Assembly: GCA_027593125.1 (NCBI GenBank)
Contig: JAQCJL010000004.1
Location: 1-51,749, forward strand
DNA length: 51,749 nucleotides
From: Pseudomonadota bacterium
GTDB taxonomy: Bacteria > Pseudomonadota > Alphaproteobacteria > Puniceispirillales > UBA1172
Direction of reading: 5' to 3'
This document shows positions 28,666 to 38,969 of this stretch, one piece after another; within the stretch, counting starts at the first letter, position 1, and the number at the start of each line of letters is the position of its first letter. The notes beneath the pieces were generated by a model. It saw nothing but the letters and a program-made list of their open reading frames with translations. It was not told the origin of the DNA and searched no databases. The translations under genes and the position numbers were made by a program.

Positions 28666-29823
28666 ATGGAAATTTCTGATCCACAAGCGAAAACATTAAC
28701 CAAGCAGTTATTGGCGCGTATCAGTGCAGGTCAACTCAAAGAAGACCCAGAACAGCTGATGATTGCCCATAAGATGGATGCCTTGATCGCCGCCCTTGTG
28801 GCGCGAAAGTCTGGCTGGTTTTCAGGTCGAAAATGGCTGGCTGATCTTATGCCTTGGCGAAAGCCTAGCGCGGCTCATGGTCAACATGATGGGGAGATGA
28901 AGGGGATCTATCTGTGGGGTGGTGTTGGCCGCGGCAAATCGATGTTGATGGATAGTTTTGTCGAATTAGCAAGACAAGCCTACGGTCTAACAGTGAGCCG
29001 TTTTCATTTTCATGATTTTATGCTGACTGCTCATGCTCAAGTGCATAAGGAACGCCAGAAAGGCACAGCAGATCCAACCGCCGGAGTCGTGACACATTTG
29101 ACCGATGGGGCTGATGTGATCTGTTTTGATGAAATGGAAGTGCGTGATATCGCCGATGCTATGATTATTGCCCGAGTCATGGACGGATATATGAAATCGG
29201 GTGGAGTGTTGATTGCTACTTCCAATAGGCATCCCGATGATCTTTATCAAGATGGACTTCAGCGTGAGCGGTTTTTGCCTTTTATCAAAGCCCTAAAAAC
29301 ACACAACGATGTGGTGGAAATGCAGGGTGAAACAGATTGGCGCCAACGGGTTCTAGCGGGCATTCCGGGTTGGTATCATCCGCTTGATGCAAAGACAGAC
29401 ACCGCTATGCAACAAGCGATGGATCAGCTTTCGGGTGGCATGCCTTTGCATCAGGTGGTGGTGCCAATGGCAGGGCGTGAGTTTACCGTCAATAAAACTG
29501 CCGCTGGGGTTGCTTGGATGGATTTTTCAGAGCTTTGTGCGGTGCCATTGGCCGCTGCAGATTATCTGATGCTGGCAGAACGGTTTGCCGGCCTTTTGAT
29601 CAGTCATATTCCAAGACTAAGTGACAGCACCCAAAATGAAGCTCGCCGTCTTATGTGGTTGGTTGATGCTTTCTATGACCGCAAACGGTTTTTGATTTGT
29701 TCGGCAGAAACAGCCATTAATGATCTTTATGAAGGCCATCAGTGGAAGGCTGAATTCCCCCGTACCATGTCACGGCTACAAGAAATGAGCCGGATGCCGG
29801 AAATCCCAACTCCTAGGCTTTGA
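28666..29823 (+). CDS. zapE: Cell division protein ZapE (AFG1-family ATPase)
   Basis: A 385-residue P-loop ATPase. Walker A YLWGGVGRGKSML is at about 82-94, Walker B is VICFDEMEVRDIADAM, and sensor-like SNRHPDDLYQDGLQRERF and the C-terminal RLMWLVDAFYDRK are AFG1 signatures. E. coli ZapE affects Z-ring stability; mitochondrial AFG1/LACE1 handles respiratory subunits. Its place between sdh and mdh-suc is common in alphaproteobacteria. The 242-bp region upstream is AT-rich and shared with the divergent gene. Confidence 0.9.
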   Translation: MEISDPQAKTLTKQLLARISAGQLKEDPEQLMIAHKMDALIAALVARKSGWFSGRKWLADLMPWRKPSAAHGQHDGEMKGIYLWGGVGRGKSMLMDSFVELARQAYGLTVSRFHFHDFMLTAHAQVHKERQKGTADPTAGVVTHLTDGADVICFDEMEVRDIADAMIIARVMDGYMKSGGVLIATSNRHPDDLYQDGLQRERFLPFIKALKTHNDVVEMQGETDWRQRVLAGIPGWYHPLDAKTDTAMQQAMDQLSGGMPLHQVVVPMAGREFTVNKTAAGVAWMDFSELCAVPLAAADYLMLAERFAGLLISHIPRLSDSTQNEARRLMWLVDAFYDRKRFLICSAETAINDLYEGHQWKAEFPRTMSRLQEMSRMPEIPTPRL

Positions 29824-29941
29824 CCGCGAATGGCATGACATGATCATCAGGGTGATAAATCAGGCCAAAAGATGAAAAGGATCATTGATTATTCAGTGGT
29901 TTTGGTTGCTAAGATCATGGGGATTGATTAAAGTAAGTTTC

Positions 29942-29964
29942 TGTCACGCTTTCTGTAAGTGACA
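29942..29964. repeat. Dyad TGTCAC-N11-GTGACA upstream of mdh
   Basis: A perfect 6-bp inverted repeat with an 11-base centre lies about 70 bp before mdh, in the 212-bp zapE-mdh spacer. It may be an operator for the mdh-suc operon or chance. I found no convincing -35/-10 pair in this spacer. Confidence 0.3.
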
Positions 29965-30026
29965 TAAGATTCATGGATAATTTTGCCGTGCCCTTTTCAA
30001 ACAAAGATATTAAGGCGCCGGCATAA

Positions 30027-30995
<969 letters not shown>

Positions 30996-31031
30996 GTCGT
31001 TGCCACAACCGGAGTCACGATAGAGGAACCT

Positions 31032-33923
31032 ATGGGCGAATCAAGCTCACATCAGCAGTTTTTATCAGGCGCTAATGCGGTTTATATCGCCCAATTGCAA
31101 CAGAAATGGCGGCAAAACCCTCTATCCATTGATGCGGACTTTGCCCGTTGGTTTGAACAACTCGATAGCATGACTAACGGCAGTGGTGATGCTGCCTCGC
31201 ATTCCGATGATGACACTAGACCTTCATGGGGGCTAGATAGTAGCCGTGTGATTGATGTGGATATGGGCACGGGTGAACCTTTATCTCCATCGACGCATTC
31301 CTCTGATATTCGGGCGGCAACGCTGGATTCGATCAAGGCTATTATGTTGATCCGCGCTTATCGGATCAGGGGCCATCTTCAAGCTGCGCTTGACCCTCTT
31401 AACCTTGTTGAACACACCTATCATCCGGAACTTGATCCCGAAACCTACGGATTTACCGATGCGGATATGGATCGGCCGATCTTTATTAATTATGTGCTAG
31501 GGCTTGAGATTGCCACCTTGCGGCAAATCCTTGAAGTTGTCAGGACAACCTATTGTGGCACCATTGGTGTTGAGTTTATGCATATCCAAGATCCCAATCA
31601 GAAATCTTGGATACAAGAACGCATGGAGGCCATTAGAAACCATACGGAGTTCACAGATATTGGCAAAAAGACGATTTATGAGCGTTTGGTTTCTGCCGAA
31701 AACTTTGAACAGTTTTTGCATAAAAAATATGTAGGCACGAAACGTTTTGGTCTAGATGGCGGTGAAGCGATTATCCCAGCCCTTGAACAGATTTTAAAGC
31801 GTGGCTCACAACTTGGCCTGAAAGAGGTTGTGGTAGGCATGTCGCATCGTGGGCGGCTTAATGTGCTTTACAACGTTTTGAGCAAGCCATTCCGCGCCAT
31901 CATATCAGAGTTTTTAGGCAATCCGGCCAACCCTGAAGATGTTGGTGGTTCGGGGGATGTGAAATACCATATGGGCAATTCTGCAGACCGCGAGTTTGAT
32001 GGTAATGAGGTGCATTTAACCCTCAACGCTAACCCGTCGCATCTTGAGGTGGTGAATCCAGTGGTGATTGGCCGAACAAGAGCAAAGCAAAAACAGCGCA
32101 ATGACGATGATAACACCAAGGTCATGGGGCTTTTGATTCATGGTGACGCGGCATTTGCTGGTCAGGGGATTGTATCAGAAACCTTCGCGTTCTCTGCGCT
32201 TCGCGGTTACCGTACCGGCGGCACTATTCATTTGATTGTTAACAATCAAATTGGTTTTACAACAGATCCCTCTTATTCACGGTCATCCCCTTATCCGACG
32301 GATGTGGCAAAGATGGTGATGTCACCTATCTTTCATGTCAATTGCGATGATGTTGAGGCGGTGATTCATGTCGCTCGTATCGCCACCGAATTCCGGCAAA
32401 AGTTTAAGACGGATGTGGTGCTTGATATGATCTGTTATCGCCGTTTTGGTCATAACGAAGGTGATGAGCCAGCCTTTACCCAGCCAAAGATGTATGAAAA
32501 GATTCGCAGCCATCCCTCTGTGCGTAAAATGTATGCTGATCAGCTGATTGCCGAAGGCTTGCTTTCCGCCGAAGAGGCTCAGGCTATGATTGACCAGCAT
32601 CTCAACCATCTGGAAGAAGAGTTTGAGGCTGGAACCAACTATAAGCCTAATAAAGCTGATTGGCTTGAAGGGAACTGGGCAGGGATGCGAAAAGCGCATG
32701 GTGATGATCGCCGAGGGTCTACCTCAGTAAGCCGTGAAAGCATTGCAGTAGTTACGAAAGCTATGACAACTGTTCCCGAAGGCTTCACCATTAACAAAAA
32801 ACTTGAGCGTGTGATTAATGCCCGAAAAGATAGCCTAACAAGTGGTAAAAATATTGACTGGTCCACAGCAGAACAGCTTGCCTTTGGCACTTTGGTAATG
32901 GAACAAAAGATTGTTCGCTTGTCTGGTCAGGACTCTTGTCGTGGTACATTCTCACAGCGTCATGCGGTATTTGTTGATCAGAAAACCAATGAACGCTATA
33001 CGCCCCTTGATCATGTTTCCCCGGATCAGGAACAGTTTGAAGTCATCGATTCCCCTTTGTCCGAAGCCTCTGTTCTGGGGTTTGAATATGGGTATAGTCA
33101 GGCTGAACCCAATGCACTCGTGATGTGGGAAGCGCAGTTTGGTGATTTTGCCAATGGCGCCCAAGTGGTCGTTGATCAGTTTATTTCATCAGGCGAGGCT
33201 AAATGGCTTCGCATGAGTGGATTGGTTATGCTGTTACCGCATGGGCATGAAGGTCAAGGGCCCGAACATTCATCTGCGCGCCTAGAACGTTACCTGCAGC
33301 TTTGCGCCGAAGATAATATGCAAGTGGTGAATTGCACCACCCCAGCAAATTATTTTCATGTTCTGCGACGCCAGATGAAACGCGATTTTCGAAAGCCTCT
33401 GATTGTCATGACGCCGAAATCGCTGTTGCGGCATAAATCCTGTGTATCAGCAATTGATGATTTTCTTGATGGCTCATCTTTTCATCGGGTGATTGGGGAA
33501 ACGGATCAACAGATTGCCAAGAAGCCTAAGCGTATCGTGCTGTGTTCAGGAAAAGTGTATTATGATTTAATTGAAGAACGCGAAAAACGTGGTGTTCAAG
33601 ATGTCGCTGTTGTTCGGCTTGAACAGCTTTATCCTTTTCCGAATTCTCCCTTGGCTAAGATTATTAGCGCCTCACCAGAGGCAGAGGTGGTATGGTGTCA
33701 GGAAGAGCCAATGAATATGGGGGCTTGGGATTTTGTTGATCCACGCATTGAAAAAATGCTGATTGCCGCAGGGGCAAAGCATACACGGCCAAATTATGTT
33801 GGTCGTGCCGCTGCTGCTTCCCCTGCAACAGGCCGAATGTCTAGGCATTTAGCAGAACAAGAAGCCCTCATTAATGCCGCGCTTGATCTTAAGGTCGAAG
33901 GCGTGCGGTTTGTTGCAGAATAA
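31032..33923 (+). CDS. sucA: 2-oxoglutarate dehydrogenase E1 component
   Basis: A 963-residue thiamine-diphosphate enzyme. The N-terminal part FLSGANAVYIAQLQQKW binds the complex core. GMSHRGRLNVL, HLTLNANPSHLEVVNPVV and GDAAFAGQGIV (about 370) form the thiamine site, and the C-terminal transketolase-like part has LLPHGHEGQGPEHSSARLER. It decarboxylates 2-oxoglutarate and transfers succinyl to SucB. Length is normal. sucCD, which often lie between mdh and sucA in this group, are absent. Confidence 0.95.
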   Translation: MGESSSHQQFLSGANAVYIAQLQQKWRQNPLSIDADFARWFEQLDSMTNGSGDAASHSDDDTRPSWGLDSSRVIDVDMGTGEPLSPSTHSSDIRAATLDSIKAIMLIRAYRIRGHLQAALDPLNLVEHTYHPELDPETYGFTDADMDRPIFINYVLGLEIATLRQILEVVRTTYCGTIGVEFMHIQDPNQKSWIQERMEAIRNHTEFTDIGKKTIYERLVSAENFEQFLHKKYVGTKRFGLDGGEAIIPALEQILKRGSQLGLKEVVVGMSHRGRLNVLYNVLSKPFRAIISEFLGNPANPEDVGGSGDVKYHMGNSADREFDGNEVHLTLNANPSHLEVVNPVVIGRTRAKQKQRNDDDNTKVMGLLIHGDAAFAGQGIVSETFAFSALRGYRTGGTIHLIVNNQIGFTTDPSYSRSSPYPTDVAKMVMSPIFHVNCDDVEAVIHVARIATEFRQKFKTDVVLDMICYRRFGHNEGDEPAFTQPKMYEKIRSHPSVRKMYADQLIAEGLLSAEEAQAMIDQHLNHLEEEFEAGTNYKPNKADWLEGNWAGMRKAHGDDRRGSTSVSRESIAVVTKAMTTVPEGFTINKKLERVINARKDSLTSGKNIDWSTAEQLAFGTLVMEQKIVRLSGQDSCRGTFSQRHAVFVDQKTNERYTPLDHVSPDQEQFEVIDSPLSEASVLGFEYGYSQAEPNALVMWEAQFGDFANGAQVVVDQFISSGEAKWLRMSGLVMLLPHGHEGQGPEHSSARLERYLQLCAEDNMQVVNCTTPANYFHVLRRQMKRDFRKPLIVMTPKSLLRHKSCVSAIDDFLDGSSFHRVIGETDQQIAKKPKRIVLCSGKVYYDLIEEREKRGVQDVAVVRLEQLYPFPNSPLAKIISASPEAEVVWCQEEPMNMGAWDFVDPRIEKMLIAAGAKHTRPNYVGRAAAASPATGRMSRHLAEQEALINAALDLKVEGVRFVAE

Positions 33924-33958
33924 TTAAGAGCATCTAAAGGAAACGGAAAGGCAGACCA

Positions 33959-35230
33959 ATGGGCATCGAAATCAAGGTTCCAACACTTGGCGAATCGGTG
34001 ACAGAAGCGACCGTATCGCGCTGGCTGAAAGCGGTCGGAGATCACATTGGCAAAGATGAAAATCTAGCTGAGTTAGAAACCGATAAGGTGACGCTTGATG
34101 TGTCATCCCCAGTCAGCGGCAAAGTGATCAGCCTTGCGGTGGCTGAGGGTGAAACCGTCTTAGCTAATGCTATTCTGGCTGAAATTGAAGAAGGCGCAGG
34201 ACAAGCTCCCTCAGCGCCGACACCTGCCGCGACACCCTCTGCCTCGGACGCACCTGCCCCTGTGGCTTCACCTGCTCCTGTGGCTACACCTTCGGTGGTG
34301 GCCTCACCTCCTCCTGCGCCGCGTTCAAGTGACGCTGGATCAGCAGCGCCTTTATCTCCGGCTGTGCGGCGAATTGTGGATGAAAACAATCTTGATCCAG
34401 CAAGTATCACTGGGACGGGCAAAGATGGCCGTTTGACGAAGGGCGATGTCTTGGCCGCTGGTACAGTGCCAAAGGTTGCGCCAACTCCAACAGCTCCTCT
34501 TGCGCCACGCAGTGAAGATCCCCGTGAAGAAAGGGTGCCGATGTCGCGTTTGCGGCAAGTCATTGCTCGGCGTCTTAAAGAGGCTCAGAATACTGCCGCT
34601 ATGCTTACCACTTTTAATGAGGTGGATATGAGTGCGGTGATGGCACTGCGCGGCGAATATAAGGATAGTTTTGAAAAACGCCATGGTGTCAAACTCGGTT
34701 TCATGAGCTTTTTTGTTCATGCGGTGATTGAAGCGTTGAAAGATTATCCTGCGGTTAATGCCGAAATACATGGCAATGATATCATCTATAAAAACTATTA
34801 TAATATCGGTGTTGCTGTTGGTACGCCTCAAGGGCTAGTTGTACCAGTGCTTAGAGATGCTGACAGTATGAGCTTTGCTGAAACTGAGGCCAGCATCAAT
34901 AGTTTTGGTGAAAAGGCACGGCAAGGCAAACTTAGCATGGCAGATATGTCGGATGGTACATTTACCATTTCGAATGGTGGTATTTATGGCTCAATGTTAT
35001 CAACGCCTATCTTAAACCCTCCGCAAAGTGGGATTTTGGGTATGCATAATATTCAAAAACGGGCTGTGGTGGTATCTGGCAAGGATGGTGATCAAATCGT
35101 CATCAAGCCAATGATGTATTTGGCGTTGTCTTATGACCACCGGATCATTGATGGCCGTGAGGCAGTGTCTTTCCTTGTTCGCGTAAAACAGTCGCTTGAA
35201 GACCCGAGGCGGTTACTAATCGGGCTTTAA
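33959..35230 (+). CDS. sucB: Dihydrolipoamide succinyltransferase (E2)
   Basis: 423 residues with one lipoyl domain (K43 in ETDKVTLD), an Ala/Pro/Ser linker (about 80-135), an E1/E3-binding domain ([20 protein letters not shown]) and a second linker. The catalytic domain ends with [17 protein letters not shown], which holds the active-site histidine and aspartate. It forms the core of the 2-oxoglutarate dehydrogenase complex. It is 35 bp after sucA and 20 bp before lpdA. Confidence 0.95.
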   Translation: MGIEIKVPTLGESVTEATVSRWLKAVGDHIGKDENLAELETDKVTLDVSSPVSGKVISLAVAEGETVLANAILAEIEEGAGQAPSAPTPAATPSASDAPAPVASPAPVATPSVVASPPPAPRSSDAGSAAPLSPAVRRIVDENNLDPASITGTGKDGRLTKGDVLAAGTVPKVAPTPTAPLAPRSEDPREERVPMSRLRQVIARRLKEAQNTAAMLTTFNEVDMSAVMALRGEYKDSFEKRHGVKLGFMSFFVHAVIEALKDYPAVNAEIHGNDIIYKNYYNIGVAVGTPQGLVVPVLRDADSMSFAETEASINSFGEKARQGKLSMADMSDGTFTISNGGIYGSMLSTPILNPPQSGILGMHNIQKRAVVVSGKDGDQIVIKPMMYLALSYDHRIIDGREAVSFLVRVKQSLEDPRRLLIGL

Positions 35231-35250
35231 CGAACAGAAAGGCTTGCGAC

Positions 35251-36663
35251 ATGGCAGAACAGCATAATAGTGATCTGGTGATCATTGGTGGCGGCCCCGG
35301 CGGCTATGTGGCGGCGATCCGTGCTGCTCAGCTTGGGATGACTGTGACGCTGGTGGAAAAGCGCCCAACCCTTGGCGGTACCTGCCTTAATGTCGGGTGT
35401 ATCCCGTCTAAGGTGCTTCTGAACTCGTCTGAAAAATTTGCCGAACTGGCATCAGGTGAATTAGCTGAGCTGGGCATTTCCGCCGGTAAGCCAAAACTGG
35501 ATTTGGCGGCGATGATGGCGAGCAAAGATAAAGTGGTGGGCGGTCTGACCGATGGTATCAGTTTGCTGATGCGGAAAAATAAAATCACCCATATTCAGGG
35601 GAAAGGAAAAATTACTGCCCCTGGTATGGTTGAGGTTGAGGGTGATAACGGTAGCCAGACAATTTCCACAAAAAAGATTTTGATTGCCACAGGGTCAGAG
35701 GTGCAACCGCTTAACGATGTGCCCATTGATGAAGAAAAAATTGTCTCTTCAACTGGTGCGCTGGCATTGCCAAAAGTGCCAAAACAGCTCTTGGTTATTG
35801 GTGGTGGCTATATTGGGCTTGAGATGGCAACAGTTTGGCGGCGCCTAGGGGCAGAGGTCGAAGTGGTGGAATTCTTGCCGCGCATTTTGCCCGGCATGGA
35901 TGCAGAAGTAGCATCTAAGTTTAAATCTATTTTGGAAAAGCAGGGCATACGCTTTCGGCTTAGCACGGCGGTAAAATCGGCCAAGGCAAACAAATCGGGT
36001 GTAGTCGCTAATATTGCCTCGGCAGATGGCGGCGAGACAGAAAAACTGGCGGCAGATGTGGTTCTGGTGGCGGTAGGGCGGCGGCCTTACACGGATGGCT
36101 TGGGGCTAGAAGCGCTGGGGGTTGATAGGGATGAACGCGGCCGCATTACAGTTAATCATCACTTTGAAACCTCCGTCCCAGGCATCTATGCAGTTGGCGA
36201 TGTGATCCCGGGGCCAATGCTAGCACATAAAGCCGAAGAAGATGGCATTGCCGCGGTTGAATTGATGTCCGGTATTAGTGGCCATGTGGATTATGATTTA
36301 GTGCCCGGGATTGTTTATACTGATCCTGAAGTGGCTACCTTGGGTAAGACCGAAGAACAGCTCAAAGAAATGGGCATTGCTTACCATAAAGGCGTCTTCC
36401 CCTTTATGGCAAATAGTCGTGCGCGGGCGGTTGGTCACCATGAGGGCTTTGTTAAGATACTAGCAGATCAGACCACTGATCGGGTGTTAGGCGTGCATAT
36501 CATTGGTGCTGATGCTGGAACTTTGATTCATGAGTGTGCGGCGGTCATGGCTTTTGGTGGGGCAGCAGAAGACATTGCCCGAACATGCCATGGGCATCCC
36601 ACTTTGAATGAGGCAATCAAAGAGGCTGCCCTAGCAGTTGATAATCGCGCCATTCATATGTAA
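35251..36663 (+). CDS. lpdA: Dihydrolipoamide dehydrogenase (E3)
   Basis: A 470-residue FAD disulfide oxidoreductase. FAD fold VIIGGGPGGYVAAI is at 10-23, redox cysteines C45 and C50 lie in GGTCLNVGCIPSK, NAD fold VIGGGYIGLEMA follows, and the catalytic HECAAVMAFGG and HGHPTLNEA at the C terminus come from the partner-facing active site. It reoxidises lipoamide of SucB and possibly of pyruvate dehydrogenase. It ends 18 bp before the stop of convergent xerC. Confidence 0.95.
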   Translation: MAEQHNSDLVIIGGGPGGYVAAIRAAQLGMTVTLVEKRPTLGGTCLNVGCIPSKVLLNSSEKFAELASGELAELGISAGKPKLDLAAMMASKDKVVGGLTDGISLLMRKNKITHIQGKGKITAPGMVEVEGDNGSQTISTKKILIATGSEVQPLNDVPIDEEKIVSSTGALALPKVPKQLLVIGGGYIGLEMATVWRRLGAEVEVVEFLPRILPGMDAEVASKFKSILEKQGIRFRLSTAVKSAKANKSGVVANIASADGGETEKLAADVVLVAVGRRPYTDGLGLEALGVDRDERGRITVNHHFETSVPGIYAVGDVIPGPMLAHKAEEDGIAAVELMSGISGHVDYDLVPGIVYTDPEVATLGKTEEQLKEMGIAYHKGVFPFMANSRARAVGHHEGFVKILADQTTDRVLGVHIIGADAGTLIHECAAVMAFGGAAEDIARTCHGHPTLNEAIKEAALAVDNRAIHM

Positions 36664-36681
36664 GCCTATTTTGCGGTTGGG

Positions 36682-37578
36682 TTATTTCTGTCGGGCGCGA
36701 GGATGAGTATCCCGATGAATAGCGCTAAGACCACTGGCATCAATATGCGTATAACGCTGAGTAGTCGTAAGGTTAGCGTGTCCTAACAGGCTCTGAATGG
36801 CACGAAGATCGCCACCACCTGCCAGCATATGACTAGCGAATGCGTGCCTGAGGGCATGGGGCGTGGCATGGCTTTCTAGCCCCAATTTATAACGCAGGCT
36901 TTCCACTAGTCTTTGCACTGCACGCGGATGCAAAGGGCCGCCACGATTTGCGATAAATAAAGGCGCATCAGGGGATTGCCCACCAGGGGAATGTTCAAGC
37001 CAATGATCAATCGCAACTCTGACGATATCCAATACTGGAACATCTCGGCTTTTGCCTCCCTTACCATCAACCCTTAGCCATTGTCCAAGTGGCGCATCCT
37101 TGCGTTTAAGTGCCAATGCTTCAGAAATGCGAAGGCCGGTGCCATAAATTAAGGTTAGCACCGCGATATCACGAGCTTCCATCCATGTGGCTTGACCCAA
37201 GGTGCGTACCGCGGCAATCATGGCTTTGACATCTACTGCGGCAATGCTTTTTGGCAAGGGGGGTTTTAATCTGGGGGCCTTTAGGCTGGTGAGATTAATA
37301 TCGCTATAATGGCCTTGGCGCATGGCAAAACGGTAATAACTGCGAATTGAGGATAGGATGCGAGCGATGCTGGACGCCGCCATGTTTTTATCCGCTAGCA
37401 TACTCAGAAAAAGTCGAGCTTCGAGCCGCCCAAACTGATTAGGAGGACAGTTCTGGTCGTTCAGAAAAGTCAGCCATTGCCGAACATCGCGGCTATAGGA
37501 TTCTTGGGTTTTTGGAGAAGATCGGCGTTCATGTTCAAGCCAGACCAACCATGCGTCATGAACGGTTTGCCCTGTCAT
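36682..37578 (-). CDS. xerC: Tyrosine recombinase XerC
   Basis: 298 residues. The N-terminal SAM-like domain is followed by a catalytic domain with R150 (GTGLRISEAL), a lysine in GKGGKSRDVPV, H241 and R244 (HALRHAFASHML), H267 (LLGHANL) and nucleophile Y276 (QRYTHID). With XerD it resolves chromosome dimers at dif under FtsK control. The complete catalytic set and the neighbouring DUF484 gene mark it as the housekeeping Xer protein, not a phage integrase. Its start overlaps the DUF484 stop by 4 bp. Confidence 0.9.
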   Translation of the reverse strand: MTGQTVHDAWLVWLEHERRSSPKTQESYSRDVRQWLTFLNDQNCPPNQFGRLEARLFLSMLADKNMAASSIARILSSIRSYYRFAMRQGHYSDINLTSLKAPRLKPPLPKSIAAVDVKAMIAAVRTLGQATWMEARDIAVLTLIYGTGLRISEALALKRKDAPLGQWLRVDGKGGKSRDVPVLDIVRVAIDHWLEHSPGGQSPDAPLFIANRGGPLHPRAVQRLVESLRYKLGLESHATPHALRHAFASHMLAGGGDLRAIQSLLGHANLTTTQRYTHIDASGLSAIHRDTHPRARQK

Positions 37579-38168
37579 TTGCTTGTTAAGGGCCTGGCCG
37601 CAAGCGCAATAGCAATTTTCATCACCATTTGCGTCAGCAGGTCTGTGCCATGGGATGGCGTGAAGCTGTGATCCGCATGACCCGCCAGTAATAAGGCAAT
37701 ATCATGTGACGGTGTGGGCATATCTTGCGGCAATCGCACAATGGCGGCGCTTGGCGGAACATCAATTCCAGCGGCGGCAAAGGCCTTGCTTTGCGCGTTG
37801 TTAAGAGGGCCTAAAAACACTCCGCTATCATCGGTTAGGGCGTTCATCATTTGTGATGGTAACGCTGTTACGAACGGGTCTTTTGACACTTGATTTTGGC
37901 TATCAGCTACCAATCGAGCCGCGGCAACATCCAGAATAGGCGGAAAATAGGTTGAGATCGCCTCGCCAATTTCTTCACGGCTGGCTGCTGCCAGCAACAA
38001 AAGATCAGCATGATAAACCCTGCGAATAGCATCATGGTTTGCCATGCTGTTATCCAGCAAGATTTTCTGTTTCCTCTGAACCTCACGCATGGCTTGCTGG
38101 GCTTTGAGGGTGAGCAAATGGTTAAGATCAATTACGCCGGATGTGTTATCTTTTGGGGATGTGCTCAT
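37575..38168 (-). CDS. DUF484 family protein
   Basis: About 197 residues from ATG 38168 (MSTSPKDNTSG); longer starts would run into the transaldolase gene end and add a non-conserved segment. GGAAAA lies upstream. A helical N-terminal part (LNHLLTLKAQQAMREVQRKQ) leads into a GAF-like domain with a loop ending in GVFLGPLNN and ALLLAGHADHSFTPSHGTDLL. DUF484 proteins are regularly encoded just before xerC in proteobacteria; their function is not established. Confidence 0.8.
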   Translation of the reverse strand: MSTSPKDNTSGVIDLNHLLTLKAQQAMREVQRKQKILLDNSMANHDAIRRVYHADLLLLAAASREEIGEAISTYFPPILDVAAARLVADSQNQVSKDPFVTALPSQMMNALTDDSGVFLGPLNNAQSKAFAAAGIDVPPSAAIVRLPQDMPTPSHDIALLLAGHADHSFTPSHGTDLLTQMVMKIAIALAARPLTSK

Positions 38169-38205
38169 AGCATGGCTTTTCCGGTCATCATTTCCACTGA
38201 TACTG

Positions 38206-38859
38206 TTATAGAATCGATTGACCTGTTTTCTCCCAATCTGACATAAAGGCGGCAAGTCCTTTATCCGTTAGGGGGTGCTTAAACATAGCGGAAATAACTT
38301 GTGGGGGAACGGTAGCTACATCAGCACCCATCAGGGCGGCATCAACAACATGCTGAACCCCGCGCACAGAGGCCACCAGCACCTCAGTGCGCATATCATA
38401 ATTGGCATAGATCGTGACAATTTCCTCAATCAGGCCCATGCCGTTGCTACCAATATCATCAAGACGCCCAACAAAAGGGGAAATAAACTTGGCCCCAGCT
38501 TTAGCCGCAAGCAAGGCTTGGGCGGTGGAAAAACAAAGCGTGACATTGACCATAGTGCCTTGATCACTCAGCGCTTTGCACACCAATAATCCAGCTTCAG
38601 TTAACGGCACTTTGACAGCGACATTATCAGCAATCTTTGCCAGTTTCTGACCTTCTTTCAGCATCGTTTCCGCATCGGTGGCTGTGACCTCGGCACTGAC
38701 AGGGCCATCGACCAGATCACAGATCTCAGCGATAGTTTCCATCAAATCGCGGCCAGATTTGGCAATCAGCGATGGATTGGTTGTTACCCCATCAACAAAT
38801 CCAGTATTGTTGAGGGCTTTGATCTCATCGATATTGGCGGTATCAAGAAAAAGTTTCAT
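38206..38859 (-). CDS. Transaldolase/fructose-6-phosphate aldolase, small type
   Basis: A 217-residue class I aldolase barrel of the TalC/FSA group. [10 protein letters not shown] is at 5-14, [12 protein letters not shown] holds substrate residues, and the Schiff-base lysine is K83 in [23 protein letters not shown] is also conserved. Sequence alone does not separate small transaldolases from fructose-6-phosphate aldolase, so no symbol is given. The gene is divergent from priA over 110 bp. Confidence 0.87.
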   Translation of the reverse strand: MKLFLDTANIDEIKALNNTGFVDGVTTNPSLIAKSGRDLMETIAEICDLVDGPVSAEVTATDAETMLKEGQKLAKIADNVAVKVPLTEAGLLVCKALSDQGTMVNVTLCFSTAQALLAAKAGAKFISPFVGRLDDIGSNGMGLIEEIVTIYANYDMRTEVLVASVRGVQHVVDAALMGADVATVPPQVISAMFKHPLTDKGLAAFMSDWEKTGQSIL

Positions 38860-38969
38860 ACTTGCTGTCCTGACTAGTGGAAAAAATCTTCAACATCTTA
38901 GCCCAAGACAGCAAAAAGTGCTAGCCTGCGACAATAAGATGATAGCGACGGGAGAAGACAAGATATCCG

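Noticed and set aside
34042-34563. 173-residue ORF antisense to sucB
   Set aside because: Covers the Ala/Pro linker of SucB; Gly/Ala composition is the complement of that linker.
36682-37578. Second mobile-element integrase
   Set aside because: The sequence and DUF484 neighbour identify the chromosomal XerC; no tRNA or att repeat is next to it.
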